Below the pieces are notes generated by a model. It ran no database searches. It worked only from the letters and a program-made list of their open reading frames with translations, and was not told where the DNA came from. A stretch of 64,000 nt of DNA from Neptunomonas japonica JAMM 1380 (GTDB lineage: Bacteria; Pseudomonadota; Gammaproteobacteria; Pseudomonadales; Balneatricaceae): contig NZ_AP014546.1 in the NCBI RefSeq assembly GCF_016592555.1, positions 2,800,501 to 2,864,500 on the forward strand. Direction: 5' to 3'. Position 1 is the first letter of the stretch, and the number at the start of each line of letters is the position of its first letter. Below, in pieces: positions 53,151 to 63,728 of this stretch. A program made the position numbers and the translations under genes.

Positions 53151-54353
53151 ATGTCGACACTTGATCGATCAAACCAAAAGAATTCTGCAACTCAACCAAG
53201 CAGTGGTCGTTTCTGGAACGACCCGGATAAACGCGCCCTGTTTTTCCAAGTATTACTTGTCTTGGGGCTTGCAGCCTTCTTCCTCTATATTATAAACAAT
53301 ACGCTAAGCAACCTTGAGCAACGCGGTATTACTACGGGCTTTGCTTTCCTAGATGTGGAAGCAGGTTTCGGTATTTTACAATCTCTCATTCCTTATACTG
53401 AAACAGACAGTTATGGTCGTACTTTCTTAGTTGGCTTGTTAAACACTGTTCTAGTATCTGTAATGGGTATCATTGCCGCCACACTCTTAGGTTTTTTCTT
53501 AGGTGTGGGTCGTCTATCAAAAAATTGGCTAGTTTCAAAAATTTGTACTGTCTATATTGAAATTTTTCGTAATATCCCTCTATTACTACAAATATTTTTC
53601 TGGTACTTCGCTGTTCTTCGAACACTACCCAGCCCAAGGCAAAGTATTGAGTTCCTTGGAAGCTTTATTAACGTTCGCGGTATCTATATGCCTGAACCCG
53701 TCGGAACTGATGGGTTTAATTATGTATGGATAGCCTTTTTCTTAGGCATAGTGGCCACATGGCTACTTAAACGCTGGGCAGATAAACGCCAAGACGATAC
53801 TGGACAGGATTTTCCTACTTTATATGCAGGTTTAGGGCTTATCTTAGGCTTACCTTTTGTTGTGTTCCTTATTATGGGAATGCCATTAGAGATTGATCAA
53901 CCAGCACTTAAAGGCTTTAATTTTGTAGGTGGCATGGTATTGATTCCCGAGCTAATGGCTTTGTGGTTGGCACTCACAATTTACACAGCGGCTTTTATCG
54001 CAGAAATAGTGCGTGGTGGTATTCTTTCTGTGCCAAACGGCCAGTTAGAAGCGGCAAGTGCTTTAGGCCTTCCTCGCGGAAGAACATTAAGATTTATTAT
54101 TCTTCCTCAAGCATTGCGCGTCATAATACCCCCACTTACTAGCCAATACCTTAACCTCACAAAAAACTCATCTCTAGCAACCGCTATTGGTTACCCTGAT
54201 CTGGTATCAGTATTTGCAGGCACAACACTGAACCAAACGGGACAAGCCATTGAGGTTATTTTCATGACCATGGCCGTATACCTGACGTTAAGCATTCTGA
54301 CGTCAATATTTATGAACTGGTATAACAGCCGTAAAGCTTTGATTGAGCGATAG
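53151..54353 (+). CDS. aapQ: Amino-acid ABC transporter permease AapQ
   Basis: A 400-residue inner-membrane permease. N-terminal helix (FFQVLLVLGLAAFFLYII), then the BPD_transp_1 domain with a long insertion between helices typical of AapQ/BztB. The EAA loop that docks the ATPase is EAASALGLPRGRTLRFIILP. ATG 53151 follows GGAG. A GTG four codons earlier is not needed. 105 bases follow the aapJ stop. The stop is TAG. Confidence 0.94.
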   Translation: MSTLDRSNQKNSATQPSSGRFWNDPDKRALFFQVLLVLGLAAFFLYIINNTLSNLEQRGITTGFAFLDVEAGFGILQSLIPYTETDSYGRTFLVGLLNTVLVSVMGIIAATLLGFFLGVGRLSKNWLVSKICTVYIEIFRNIPLLLQIFFWYFAVLRTLPSPRQSIEFLGSFINVRGIYMPEPVGTDGFNYVWIAFFLGIVATWLLKRWADKRQDDTGQDFPTLYAGLGLILGLPFVVFLIMGMPLEIDQPALKGFNFVGGMVLIPELMALWLALTIYTAAFIAEIVRGGILSVPNGQLEAASALGLPRGRTLRFIILPQALRVIIPPLTSQYLNLTKNSSLATAIGYPDLVSVFAGTTLNQTGQAIEVIFMTMAVYLTLSILTSIFMNWYNSRKALIER

Positions 54354-54366
54354 GTGGAGAGAAAAT

Positions 54367-55464
54367 ATGAAATATGATTTAGAACCCACCCTACCAGCAC
54401 CTCCCAGTACAACAGGAGTATTAGGCTGGCTAAGAAGAAACCTATTTAGTAATGCGACTAACTCAATTGCCACACTCGTTATTGGCTACTTTTTAGTCAC
54501 ATTACTGGGTCCAGCCTTACAATGGACGTTTATAGACTCAGACTGGTTTGGTGATTCTCCTGCAGCCTGCACCAGTGGAGGTGCCTGTTGGGCGTTTATC
54601 ACTTACCGCATGGACCAATTCATGTACGGGTTTTACCCTGATACTGAATACTGGCGCATAAATGCTACCTTCCTCATCTTTGCTGTTGCTATTGTCTGGC
54701 TGGTTGTTGATAAAACACCTTACAAAGGCTATGTCTCAGTATTTGTTCTTTTCATCTACCCTATCATTGCTTTTTACCTGCTTTATGGAGGAAGCTTTGG
54801 TTTAGATATTGTTGAGACCCACAAGTGGGGAGGCCTCAGCCTCACACTAGTACTTGCCGTTATAGGTATTGTTGCTGCCATGCCCTTCGGCATACTGCTG
54901 GCGCTAGGTCGACGCTCTAACATGCCAATCGTAAAGTCCTTTTCAGTGATTTACATTGAATTTTGGCGCGGCGTTCCGTTGATCACGGTTCTGTTTATGG
55001 CTTCAGTCATGCTACCCCTGTTTGTCCCTGAAGAGATCACCTTTGACAAACTATTACGTGCCTTGATCGGCATCATACTTTTCCAATCAGCCTATATGGC
55101 AGAGGTTATTCGTGGGGGCCTTCAAGCAATACCTAAAGGCCAATATGAAGCGGCTGACGCATTAGGTTTAGGTTATTGGAAATCGATGTCATTAATCATT
55201 CTTCCGCAAGCACTTAAACTGATGATTCCGGGCATCGTGAACACCTTCATTGCTCTGTTCAAAGATACCAGCCTAGTTCTTATCATTGGCTTGTTCGATA
55301 TCCTAGCGATTGTCCAAGCAGCAAATAGTGACTCTGCTTGGCTAGGATTCTCAACGGAAGGCTATATTTTTGTTGCTTTTGTTTTCTGGGTCTTTTGTTT
55401 TGGTATGTCTCGTTATAGCCAAAACCTTGAAAAACGCCTACAAACCGGACACAACACGCGCTAA
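54367..55464 (+). CDS. aapM: Amino-acid ABC transporter permease AapM
   Basis: Second permease, 365 residues. It has the AapM-like N-terminal region ([20 protein letters not shown]) and several helices. The EAA loop is [20 protein letters not shown], followed by [23 protein letters not shown] 54367 has GGTGGAGAG upstream. The reading frame extends back to overlap aapQ, but the Shine-Dalgarno fixes the start 13 bases after the aapQ stop. Confidence 0.94.
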   Translation: MKYDLEPTLPAPPSTTGVLGWLRRNLFSNATNSIATLVIGYFLVTLLGPALQWTFIDSDWFGDSPAACTSGGACWAFITYRMDQFMYGFYPDTEYWRINATFLIFAVAIVWLVVDKTPYKGYVSVFVLFIYPIIAFYLLYGGSFGLDIVETHKWGGLSLTLVLAVIGIVAAMPFGILLALGRRSNMPIVKSFSVIYIEFWRGVPLITVLFMASVMLPLFVPEEITFDKLLRALIGIILFQSAYMAEVIRGGLQAIPKGQYEAADALGLGYWKSMSLIILPQALKLMIPGIVNTFIALFKDTSLVLIIGLFDILAIVQAANSDSAWLGFSTEGYIFVAFVFWVFCFGMSRYSQNLEKRLQTGHNTR

Positions 55465-55481
55465 AAGACGTGGAGATTATT

Positions 55482-56252
55482 ATGAGTACACAAGAAACAC
55501 ACGAAGCATCAGACCAGTTGATGATAGAACTAAAAGAAATGAACAAGTGGTATGGCGATTTTCACGTCTTAAAGAATATAAACCTTCAAGTTAAAAAAGG
55601 TGAGCGTATTGTTATCTGCGGCCCTTCTGGCTCAGGAAAATCAACAATGATCCGGTGTATTAACCGACTAGAAGAACACCAAAAAGGTGACATCATTGTT
55701 AATGGAATGGAGCTTACGAACGACTTAAAAAACATTGAAAGCATACGTAAAGATGTCGGTATGGTGTTCCAGCATTTCAACCTTTTCCCACACCTCACTG
55801 TGCTTGAAAACTGCTGCCTAGCTCCTATCTGGGTCAGGAAGGAGCCGCGTAAACAGGCAGAAGCGGCGGCAATGAAATATTTAGAGCGTGTAAAAATACC
55901 GGAACAAGCCTTAAAATACCCTGGGCAATTATCCGGTGGGCAGCAGCAACGTGTTGCCATAGCACGCTCTCTTTGCATGAACCCTGACGTAATGCTTTTT
56001 GATGAACCTACATCAGCACTTGATCCAGAAATGATCAAGGAAGTGCTCGATGTAATGATCGAACTGGCAGATGAAGGCGGTATGACTATGTTATGCGTGA
56101 CTCATGAAATGGGCTTTGCAAAAACAGTTGCCGACCGTGTTATTTTCATGGATGCAGGACAAATTATTGAAGAAAATGAACCTCATGAGTTCTTCAACAA
56201 CCCGCAACATGAACGCACACAACTATTCCTGAGCCAGATAATCCAGCACTAA
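55482..56252 (+). CDS. aapP: Amino-acid ABC transporter ATPase AapP
   Basis: Cytoplasmic ATPase, 256 residues. Walker [11 protein letters not shown]-loop [12 protein letters not shown], signature LSGGQQQR, Walker [13 protein letters not shown] and H-loop VTHEMGFAK are intact. ATG 55482 has GTGGAG eight bases upstream. The aapM stop is 17 bases upstream. With an intact AapP, AapQ and AapM, only the binding protein of this operon is broken. Confidence 0.96.
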   Translation: MSTQETHEASDQLMIELKEMNKWYGDFHVLKNINLQVKKGERIVICGPSGSGKSTMIRCINRLEEHQKGDIIVNGMELTNDLKNIESIRKDVGMVFQHFNLFPHLTVLENCCLAPIWVRKEPRKQAEAAAMKYLERVKIPEQALKYPGQLSGGQQQRVAIARSLCMNPDVMLFDEPTSALDPEMIKEVLDVMIELADEGGMTMLCVTHEMGFAKTVADRVIFMDAGQIIEENEPHEFFNNPQHERTQLFLSQIIQH

Positions 56253-56271
56253 CCGGGCAACCTTTTTTAAA

Positions 56272-56296
56272 GGCGACCGTTCGGTCGCTTTTTTTA
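56272..56296 (+). terminator. Rho-independent terminator of the aap operon
   Basis: GCGACC (56273-56278) and GGTCGC (56283-56288) with a GTTC tetraloop, followed by a run of T. Confidence 0.9.
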
Positions 56297-56388
56297 TACC
56301 TGTTAACCGTGATTAACAAATCTATCCATGTTACAAACAGCCTTTATTTTCATACAGATAGTTATTAATCATTAACAGTGGAGTTCCT

Positions 56389-56751
56389 ATGACACCTGAA
56401 ATTTTCATTTCACAACTCATGTCTCAATCTAGCACATCAGAAAAGGGGGGTTTCGAAGACACCATGGCAGTCATCAAGGAGCATTTTGACTATGTGCCCA
56501 CCGCTTTTACTAACGGTCTAAGTGACAAAAAAGTAGCTAATGATGCAGGTATGAATGAAGGCTCATGCAAAATATTTGCTTTTGGGCAACTATTAGAACT
56601 TAGTGAAGAGCAAACATTACGCTGCTTTGGTAGATTTTATCAGGATGTTCTTAACAGCCCTGAAGGTAATGATCACGGTAATATTCGGAACTTTATGTGT
56701 GATGGTTGGAAAGGTATTCACTTTGAAGGACAAGCACTCACTCGAAAGTAA
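56389..56751 (+). CDS. HopJ-family protein
   Basis: A 120-residue soluble protein that matches the HopJ/HopPmaJ family over its whole length. Examples are FEDTMAVIKEHFDYVPTAF, NEGSCKIFAFGQLLELSEEQ and NDHGNIRNFMCDGWKGIHF. The family was named from a Pseudomonas syringae type III effector candidate but is widespread in free-living bacteria. No secretion-system gene is nearby, so an effector role here is unlikely. It ends 30 bases from the convergent SulP gene. Confidence 0.88.
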   Translation: MTPEIFISQLMSQSSTSEKGGFEDTMAVIKEHFDYVPTAFTNGLSDKKVANDAGMNEGSCKIFAFGQLLELSEEQTLRCFGRFYQDVLNSPEGNDHGNIRNFMCDGWKGIHFEGQALTRK

Positions 56752-56781
56752 GCGCCTGCCTTTAACACAACCGGCTTACAA

Positions 56782-58341
56782 CTATGCGAGTCGGTCGTCT
56801 GCAATTTTATAATCGGGGTCTTCTATCAAGTTAATCTCAACCAGACTCCCTGCCTTCTCAAGCAACACAACACATTCTGAACTCAAATGACGTAAGTGCA
56901 ACGTTTTCCCTGCCGCCATATAACGCTCAGCTACTGCATCAATAGCCTCAATACCCGAATGATCCATTACCTGCGAGTCTTTGAAGTCAATAATAACATC
57001 ATCAGGATCGCTTTTCGGTTTAAAGTTATCTCTAAAGCTTTGAGCTGACGCAAAAAACAGCGGCCCGTGAGAAAGGTAAACTTTTGTTTTCCCTTCACTT
57101 TCAGTCCATGTTTCAAACTCAACATGTTTAGCATGCTTCCAAGCGAACATAAGAGCCGACATGATAACGCCCACCACAACGGCGATAGCCAGATCACTCA
57201 TGACAGTGACCACTGTAACAGTTAACACGACCAGTAAGTCTGCTTTAGGCACTTTGCCCCACAAACGAAAGCTAGCCCACTCAAACGTTGCTATTACAAC
57301 AATAAACATCACGCCAACTAATGCAGCGACGGGAATCATCTCGATAAGAGATGCACCTACGACAATAAAAGCAAGCAAGAAGAGGGCTGCGGAAATACCT
57401 GATGCGCGACCTCGCCCACCAGAATTAATATTGATCATACTTTGACCAATCATAGCGCAACCACCCATACCGCCAAAGAAACCTGTGACGATATTCGCAA
57501 CACCCTGGCCCACACACTCTTTATTACCACGCCCACGAGTTTCAGTTACTTCATCAATCAAGGTCAATGTTAGTAAAGATTCAATCAAACCAATCGCAGC
57601 TAAAATCACAGCATAAGGTAAGATGATATAAAACGTTTCAAACGTCATTGGTACGCTTGGAATACTAAAAGTAGGTAAACCACCTGCTATCGTAGCATCG
57701 GCATTACCTGTCATGTTGGCCAGTACATCCTGGACAGTCCGCGTGTCTAAATCGAGGAAAATGACCAGCAAAGAAACCACTAAAATAGCGGCTAGTGATG
57801 ATGGAATAGCACGTGTTAATTTTGGTAGAAAATGAATGATCGCCATGGTTAAAGCAACGAGCCCTAACATCATGCCCATTTCACTGCCCTGCAGCCATTG
57901 AAACGCTCCTGTTTCATCAGCAAACTTAAACTGCTTCATCTGCGCTAAGAAGATAACGATGGCAAGACCGTTTACAAAACCCAGCATAACGGGGTGAGGT
58001 ACTAAGCGGATAAACTTCCCTAACCGGAACGCCCCTGCAAGCATTTGTAAAATACCCATTAACACCACAGTAGCAAACAGATACTCAACGCCATGCTGAG
58101 CAACCAAACTTACCATAACAACAGCAAGAGCCCCTGTGGCACCCGAAATCATCCCTGGGCGGCCACCGATAGTTGCAGTAATTAAACCAATAAGAAATGC
58201 TGCATATAGCCCCACCAAAGGCTCGACGCCGGCAACAAAGGCAAAGGCAACGGCTTCAGGCACCAACGCCAGAGACACAGTTAACCCAGAAAGCACATCG
58301 TTTTTCATACTTTGAGTTTTAGATACGAGCAGTTGAAACAT
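56782..58341 (-). CDS. SulP-family anion transporter with STAS domain
   Basis: A 519-residue inner-membrane transporter for sulfate, bicarbonate or a related anion. About 12-14 helices begin at [20 protein letters not shown], with [29 protein letters not shown], the family signature. The C-terminal STAS domain includes [20 protein letters not shown]. The substrate cannot be told from sequence. With the sulfatase 30 kb away, a sulfate role is possible but not supported by linkage. Confidence 0.92.
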   Translation of the reverse strand: MFQLLVSKTQSMKNDVLSGLTVSLALVPEAVAFAFVAGVEPLVGLYAAFLIGLITATIGGRPGMISGATGALAVVMVSLVAQHGVEYLFATVVLMGILQMLAGAFRLGKFIRLVPHPVMLGFVNGLAIVIFLAQMKQFKFADETGAFQWLQGSEMGMMLGLVALTMAIIHFLPKLTRAIPSSLAAILVVSLLVIFLDLDTRTVQDVLANMTGNADATIAGGLPTFSIPSVPMTFETFYIILPYAVILAAIGLIESLLTLTLIDEVTETRGRGNKECVGQGVANIVTGFFGGMGGCAMIGQSMININSGGRGRASGISAALFLLAFIVVGASLIEMIPVAALVGVMFIVVIATFEWASFRLWGKVPKADLLVVLTVTVVTVMSDLAIAVVVGVIMSALMFAWKHAKHVEFETWTESEGKTKVYLSHGPLFFASAQSFRDNFKPKSDPDDVIIDFKDSQVMDHSGIEAIDAVAERYMAAGKTLHLRHLSSECVVLLEKAGSLVEINLIEDPDYKIADDRLA

Positions 58342-58538
58342 TCATAGCCCCGATTGAATTTTGAAGGGATGTTTGAAATTAAAAATAATTTCTAGGGAAA
58401 TTTAAAAGGCGCAAATTTTAACAGAAATGCACAGCACTGTCAGAAAAGACTCAGCCATATACAGCATCTAAAAGCATTAGACTTACATAAAATCATGACA
58501 ACTTAATGGCAACCACTTAACGTTGCTGCAAAGTAGAG

Positions 58539-59096
58539 TTACGCATCGCTACCGCGTTGTTGTAATAGAGCCGCGCGCAAATAGACAAGGTTATGCTGAG
58601 AAAGCTTCTTCGCTAACTGGCGTAACTCAGAGCTCACATGCGCATGGTAAAACGACTGCAGGCTTGCTAAGTTTTGCCAGGCAGGAGGCATACGGCTCAT
58701 GTGGCTCACCATACCGCCTGCAGCGTCCTCTACTAGGTACTTAACTACACCAATACCACTCAGCAATATCCGGGATAGGCACATAGGACAAGGCTCCAAA
58801 GATACGACTAACTTCAGTAAAGCCGGTGGGTGCTCTTTTATAAAATAGGCCTCATACTGATCAAGCACTCTCATCTCTGCATGCGCGGAAGAGCAAAACT
58901 GAGTAGAAAAGACAACATTCTTTTCTTCTACCAAGACCTGACCATCAGCATCTAACAACACAGCACCCACGCCGTAATTTCCTGATTGCAGTGCAGCCAA
59001 CGCTAATTCACAACAACGAAAGCCAGCTTCTTCATCACGAAACTGTGGATTAATCTGATATTCTTTTACAAGTTTAATCAGTTCATCAAACTCCAT
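58539..59096 (-). CDS. Zinc-dependent nucleoside/CMP-type deaminase family protein
   Basis: A 185-residue cytidine deaminase-fold protein. The zinc site is complete: HAEMRVLD gives the first ligand and proton-shuttle Glu, and LEPCPMCLSRIL gives the two Cys ligands. The architecture resembles TadA/guanine deaminase relatives. It lacks the flanking features that would identify TadA. The substrate is therefore open. It lies between SulP and dinB, both on the same strand, with its own AAGG start site. Confidence 0.85.
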   Translation of the reverse strand: MEFDELIKLVKEYQINPQFRDEEAGFRCCELALAALQSGNYGVGAVLLDADGQVLVEEKNVVFSTQFCSSAHAEMRVLDQYEAYFIKEHPPALLKLVVSLEPCPMCLSRILLSGIGVVKYLVEDAAGGMVSHMSRMPPAWQNLASLQSFYHAHVSSELRQLAKKLSQHNLVYLRAALLQQRGSDA

Positions 59097-59156
59097 TATC
59101 TCTACCTTACTTCTTAGTCATCCCCACTCTAAATGTCACAACGCGCATATGAGAAC

Positions 59157-60212
59157 TTAAGACCAGAGATCTAGCTGCTGTAGCGACTCGTCTTCTTGAT
59201 CTTTTAAGCGAAAACCAACACCGAGTAGCCTGACAGGTTTATTCACCCGTTGGTAGCCTTGGCTCATAAGAGCTGACCATAGCTCTTCATTATGTATTAA
59301 AGAACGATGTTCAATGGTTGTTTGGCTAAAATCATTAAATTTAAGTTTAACGAACAAGCCTTGCATTGACCTTTGCTGCTTAAGCTTACCGAAGCGCTGC
59401 AGTAATTCATCACTTAAAGCAGGTATATGAGATAAACACTCATCCAAGGAAAGAAGGTCACTTGCAAAAGTATGTTCAACACTAATAGACTTCCTTACCC
59501 TGTCTGTAATGATCTCACGCTCGTCAATACCGCGACTCAATTCATAAAGCCTTTGTCCGAAACGACCAAAACTTTCAGTTAACTGGGCGATTGAAAGCTC
59601 TCTCAAATCACCACACGTTTGCACATTAATTGATTTGAGTTTCTCAGCAGTTTTGCGCCCTACCCCAAAAAGCTTTCCAACCGGTAAAGCCTGCACAAAA
59701 CGGTCTACCTCGCTGGGTGTTATGACGAATATACCATTGGGTTTATTCCAATCACTGGCTATTTTAGCTAGAAACTTATTAGGGGCAACACCTGCTGAAA
59801 TAGTGATGCCCGTTTCATTAACGACTCTTTCGCGTAACATCTGCGCTATACGCGTCGCACTCCCTTGGTGCTCTTTACTGTCAGTCACATCCAAATACGC
59901 TTCGTCTAAAGATAAGGGCTCAATACAACTTGAGACGTCACGATAAATGGCCATAATTTGGGCCGATACGTGTCGGTATTTTTCCATCCGCCCAGGAATA
60001 ACCGTCAATGCGGGGCAAAGTTTAAGCGCATGAGCAGTGGCCATAGCAGAACGAACACCGTACGCACGTGCAGGGTAGTTACATGTCGCTATTACCCCTC
60101 GCCTATCCGCACGTCCACCAATCGCTAGTGGAATATCTGTATATTCAGGATTGTCGCGCATTTCGACAGCTGCAAAAAAGCAGTCACAATCACAGTGAAT
60201 AATTTTTCTCAT
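59157..60212 (-). CDS. dinB: DNA polymerase IV (Y family)
   Basis: Translesion polymerase, 351 residues as usual. Catalytic acidic residues are in IIHCDCDCFFAAVE and SLDEAYLDVT. Little-finger and HhH regions follow (LFGVGRKTAEKLKSINVQTC). The C-terminus ends with a possible beta-clamp motif, LQQLDLWS. A LexA box lies 28 bases upstream, so SOS induction is expected. Confidence 0.96.
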   Translation of the reverse strand: MRKIIHCDCDCFFAAVEMRDNPEYTDIPLAIGGRADRRGVIATCNYPARAYGVRSAMATAHALKLCPALTVIPGRMEKYRHVSAQIMAIYRDVSSCIEPLSLDEAYLDVTDSKEHQGSATRIAQMLRERVVNETGITISAGVAPNKFLAKIASDWNKPNGIFVITPSEVDRFVQALPVGKLFGVGRKTAEKLKSINVQTCGDLRELSIAQLTESFGRFGQRLYELSRGIDEREIITDRVRKSISVEHTFASDLLSLDECLSHIPALSDELLQRFGKLKQQRSMQGLFVKLKFNDFSQTTIEHRSLIHNEELWSALMSQGYQRVNKPVRLLGVGFRLKDQEDESLQQLDLWS

Positions 60213-60239
60213 ATATTTTCACACAATGCCGCACATAAG

Positions 60240-60255
60240 CTGTATATAAAAACAG
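60240..60255. promoter_or_regulatory. LexA (SOS) box upstream of dinB
   Basis: CTGTATATAAAAACAG matches the LexA consensus CTGT-N8-ACAG exactly, with an AT-rich centre. It is 28 bases before the dinB ATG and about 150 bases before the divergent olsF-like gene. Confidence 0.85.
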
Positions 60256-60406
60256 TATAACTAAAACATTACATACAGCCTAGTACCCGCTATATGAACT
60301 AGGTCAACATGGCTCTTACGTCACACTTTTGTCATTATCTCGTCAAATAATTGCCACATAACTGCCATATTATTTTCTACATATTGTTTATTGACAGGAT
60401 CACAAT

Positions 60407-62140
60407 GTGATTAATGTAGAACGAGTATTGACTCATAAATACCCTGCTTTCTCTGAAAAGCCTGCACCCTTTCGCCGTTCAGCAGTTTATTGCTTACGTC
60501 GTTTAGTTCATGAAGATGAAATCAATACTTTCTTAACTCAAAACCAAGGAGCTACAGGTTTTGAATTTGTTGACAAAGTGTTAGATTATTTTAATTTCAG
60601 CTACAGCCTCAGTCATGCCGATAGGATGAACATCCCATCGTCAGGCCGCGTCGTTATTGTTGCTAACCATCCTTTAGGTGCTTTAGATGGCTTAGCCCTA
60701 CTGAAGCTTATTGGTGAAATTCGTCGTGATGTGCGCATTGTTGCTAATGATGTATTGAGTAATTTTGAACAACTCAATTCGCTATTCTTGCCCGTTGATA
60801 ATTTAGGTAAAAGCACTCGAAAAAATGATATTGAACGTATTACCGATTCGCTGCAAAACGAAGAAGCAGTGATTGTCTTTCCTGCGGGGGAAGTGTCTAG
60901 AGCCGGTATGACAGGTATTAAAGACGGAAAATGGAATAGTGGCTTTTTACGCTTTGCACGTAAAGCAAACGCGCCCGTTTTACCTGTTTATTTAGGTGGT
61001 AAAAACTCCCCTCTCTTTTACGGCATGTCGTATATTAACAAGTCATTATCAGCGTTGCTTTTACCCAGAGAGATGTTCAATAAACAATCGGTCATCATTC
61101 CGATTCGTATAGGCCAAGCAATTCCATATAGCCACATAGATGCCGTTCCTTTATCTACCGCCGAAAAAACCAAACTTTTACGTAAACACTTATACCGCAT
61201 CGCAAAACGAAAAAGCCCTCTATTTATCACAGAAAAAACCATTGCTCACCCACAAGACAGGCGCGTACTAAAACAAGAGCTCAGATCATCAGAGCTTTTG
61301 GGTGAAACGGCTGATGGAAAAAAAATATACCTATTTGACTACCGCCCTGACTCAGCTGTTATGCAAGAAGTAGGAAGATTACGAGAAATATCTTTTCGCT
61401 GTGTAGGCGAAGGCACTGGAGAGAACAAAGACTTAGATAAGTATGATCGCTACTACCGACACCTAATTTTATGGGACGAGGAAGATCTTGAAATCGCAGG
61501 AGCATACCGGTTGGCAGAAGCACACAAACTCATTCATGACTCTGGGAGCCCCCTCTATAGTGAAACGCTGTTTCAGTACAATCACACGATGACACCCTAT
61601 TTTGAGCAAGGAATAGAGCTAGGGCGTAGCTTTGTACAACCTCGTTACTGGGGAAGACGAAGTTTAGATTACCTATGGTACGGTATCGGCGCATACTTAA
61701 AGAAACACCCTGAGGTACGCTATATGTTTGGCCCAGTAAGCCTAAGTAATAGCTACCCAAAACCCGCAAAAGATATGCTGGTCTGGTTTTACCAGCATTA
61801 TTTTGGCGCCAGTGAGCAGCTGGCAAAAGCAAACATGCCTTATAAGTTATCAGACGAAGAAACAGACAACTTACATACCCTGTTTTCTGGTAACGACTAC
61901 AAGTCTGATTTTAAAATTCTCAAAGAGCAACTGGATTATTTAGGTGTATCAGTCCCCACACTTTATAAACAGTACAGTGAGCTTTGTTCTGCTGGCGGTG
62001 TTTGCTTTATGGATTTTGGAATTGATGCTGATTTTAACTATTGCGTCGATGGCTTAGTAATGGTCGATATGCATTTTGTTAAAGATAAAAAATACCAACG
62101 CTATGTAGGCGGCCAACTACCTGCACATGAAAACCATTAA
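60407..62140 (+). CDS. olsF: OlsF-like bifunctional acyltransferase for ornithine lipids
   Basis: A 577-residue fusion. Residues about 70-290 form a PlsC/LPLAT acyltransferase with the NHX4D motif in VANHPLGALDG and FPAGEVSRAG. Residues about 310-560 match the GNAT-like OlsB N-acyltransferase (LREISFRCVGEGTG, LILWDEEDLEIAGAYR, ELGRSFVQPRYWG, YMFGPVSLSNSYP). This order matches OlsF of Serratia, which makes ornithine lipid from ornithine by both acylations. Ornithine lipids replace phospholipids under phosphate limitation or stress. GTG 60407 has AGGA seven bases upstream. The nearby ATG runs into a stop. Confidence 0.87.
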   Translation: MINVERVLTHKYPAFSEKPAPFRRSAVYCLRRLVHEDEINTFLTQNQGATGFEFVDKVLDYFNFSYSLSHADRMNIPSSGRVVIVANHPLGALDGLALLKLIGEIRRDVRIVANDVLSNFEQLNSLFLPVDNLGKSTRKNDIERITDSLQNEEAVIVFPAGEVSRAGMTGIKDGKWNSGFLRFARKANAPVLPVYLGGKNSPLFYGMSYINKSLSALLLPREMFNKQSVIIPIRIGQAIPYSHIDAVPLSTAEKTKLLRKHLYRIAKRKSPLFITEKTIAHPQDRRVLKQELRSSELLGETADGKKIYLFDYRPDSAVMQEVGRLREISFRCVGEGTGENKDLDKYDRYYRHLILWDEEDLEIAGAYRLAEAHKLIHDSGSPLYSETLFQYNHTMTPYFEQGIELGRSFVQPRYWGRRSLDYLWYGIGAYLKKHPEVRYMFGPVSLSNSYPKPAKDMLVWFYQHYFGASEQLAKANMPYKLSDEETDNLHTLFSGNDYKSDFKILKEQLDYLGVSVPTLYKQYSELCSAGGVCFMDFGIDADFNYCVDGLVMVDMHFVKDKKYQRYVGGQLPAHENH

Positions 62141-62215
62141 CTACATCAGCAAAAACTTCCCTAAGCGAGCACTGCGCGATATTCTGTAATAACTATTCGA
62201 ATCACTGAGTGCATA

Positions 62216-62686
62216 ATGAGCCCTGTAGTTATTATCATTTTAGGAACAATTCTGATCACAGGAATGCTCTGGATAAGAGCATTACCTGCACAGCGACGCA
62301 GTTTTGCTCTTTTTAAATTAGTAGTTTTGCTCTTAATAGCCATCATTGTGATTTTAACAATCACAGGACGTCTTCCTTGGATGGGCGCATTACTGGCCAG
62401 TTTTTTTCTTCTCTTCAAAAAATACAACCTGATCTTCAGGGCAATACCTTTTCTACAACACTTCTTCAAAAAAACCAATCAACACCAAAATGGGAGTCCA
62501 AAAAGCCGTTCAAAGATGACTCGCCAGGATGCACTAAACATTCTCGGATTAATTGAAGGCTGTACTAAGGAAGATATTATTAAGGCGCACAGAAAACTCA
62601 TGCAAAAACTTCACCCCGATCAAGGTGGCAACGACTATCTAGCAGCTCAAATTAATGAGGCTAGAAGCTTACTCCTAGAGAAGTAA
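62216..62686 (+). CDS. Membrane-anchored J-domain protein
   Basis: A 156-residue protein with one to two N-terminal helices (PVVIIILGTILITGMLWI and LVVLLLIAIIVILTITGRL). It ends in a J domain: QDALNILGLIEGCTKEDIIK, then AHRKLMQKLHPDQGG with the essential HPD. It should stimulate a DnaK-type chaperone at the inner membrane. It resembles the short DnaJ proteins related to TIM14/Pam18 and DjlA, though it is not DjlA itself. It ends 1 base from the convergent lipoprotein gene. Confidence 0.88.
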   Translation: MSPVVIIILGTILITGMLWIRALPAQRRSFALFKLVVLLLIAIIVILTITGRLPWMGALLASFFLLFKKYNLIFRAIPFLQHFFKKTNQHQNGSPKSRSKMTRQDALNILGLIEGCTKEDIIKAHRKLMQKLHPDQGGNDYLAAQINEARSLLLEK

Positions 62687-63646
62687 TTACTCTGAGCGTT
62701 TAAGTGAAAGACCCGCTCGTCCAAACGTAGCCGAGAAACCTTCTTGCACAAATTCACCAGAGCGCGCTCTTCTCAACAACAAAACTGATTCCTGCTTATG
62801 GCCGTCCTGCTGTGTAAAATGAAGCATTAACTTGTCACTGCTTTTCCATTGCCATGTTCCCTGCATAACAATAAGTGATTGGCCATTACGATAATCCAGC
62901 AGCATAGATGCAGCATTATCAGGAAGTAAGTCCAATACAACAAATGCTTCATTATCAGTCAAAACATTACTATAGCGGCCCAATAAAGCTCGATTAGTTA
63001 AATTCCCCTGCCGAGCACAACCTTGAAAAGACTTATCATCCAACAACATACTTGCGCTCCAACGATACCAAATATTCAGAGCATCAGTACATGATTGATC
63101 ATGTAGCTCTAAACGAAAAGAGTGAGACTGACCGTTAGTATTTTCAAGTGAACTTTCCCAAAGGCCTTGAATACCTGCGTATGCATCTATGGGGAAATTT
63201 AATGTTTGTAATGTCTCATAAGACTGAACACGAACACGATCAGGTAAAATATCTGCTAGCCATGGAGGGTTCACCCCTTGCGCGCGAAAGCGAATTGTAG
63301 ATAAATTAACATGGCACATTTTGCTGCCACCACCGGCAATCATCACATCATCAACTCGCCATACTAAATCAACACCCTGCTCAGCTTTTACTTCCATATA
63401 GACAGGAAGTTCCACACTTGATGACTGGGCAGTAAATCGTTTAGCTAATAACCCTCGAGAGTCATTTAAGCGACGGCGTTCTTGGCTATAACAAGGCGTC
63501 ATTATAAATCCACCAGGGCCTTTACTAACTACTCCTCTTACAAACTCGACCTCAGTGTTTTTAGGCTTTATACCAAGGGAATCTATACAGCCTGACAAAA
63601 AAGCAGTAAAAATACATAAAGCAGCAAACTTATTTATTCCATGCAT
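62687..63646 (-). CDS. Predicted lipoprotein of unknown function
   Basis: A 319-residue exported protein. From ATG 63646 the signal peptide reads INKFAALCIFTAFLSGC, a good lipobox (LSGC) with the lipidated Cys. A beta-rich body includes VYMEVKAEQGVDLVWRVDD and IQGLWESSLENTNGQSHSF, and the C-terminal half may be a heme- or lipid-binding barrel. I do not recognise the family. Starts further upstream would add 19 residues and spoil the signal peptide. It diverges from a TetR gene by 82 bases and may be its target. Confidence 0.75.
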   Translation of the reverse strand: MHGINKFAALCIFTAFLSGCIDSLGIKPKNTEVEFVRGVVSKGPGGFIMTPCYSQERRRLNDSRGLLAKRFTAQSSSVELPVYMEVKAEQGVDLVWRVDDVMIAGGGSKMCHVNLSTIRFRAQGVNPPWLADILPDRVRVQSYETLQTLNFPIDAYAGIQGLWESSLENTNGQSHSFRLELHDQSCTDALNIWYRWSASMLLDDKSFQGCARQGNLTNRALLGRYSNVLTDNEAFVVLDLLPDNAASMLLDYRNGQSLIVMQGTWQWKSSDKLMLHFTQQDGHKQESVLLLRRARSGEFVQEGFSATFGRAGLSLKRSE

Positions 63647-63728
63647 GGTTGACGGAACCCTTTCTATGTACCATAACTTAGTATTAAGGATTTTTTCTAA
63701 CACGCTACTAACTCAGGGACCATGATAA

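Noticed and set aside
56389..56751. HopJ protein as evidence of type III secretion
   Set aside because: No secretion genes, chaperone or hrp-type promoter nearby. The family is common in non-pathogens.
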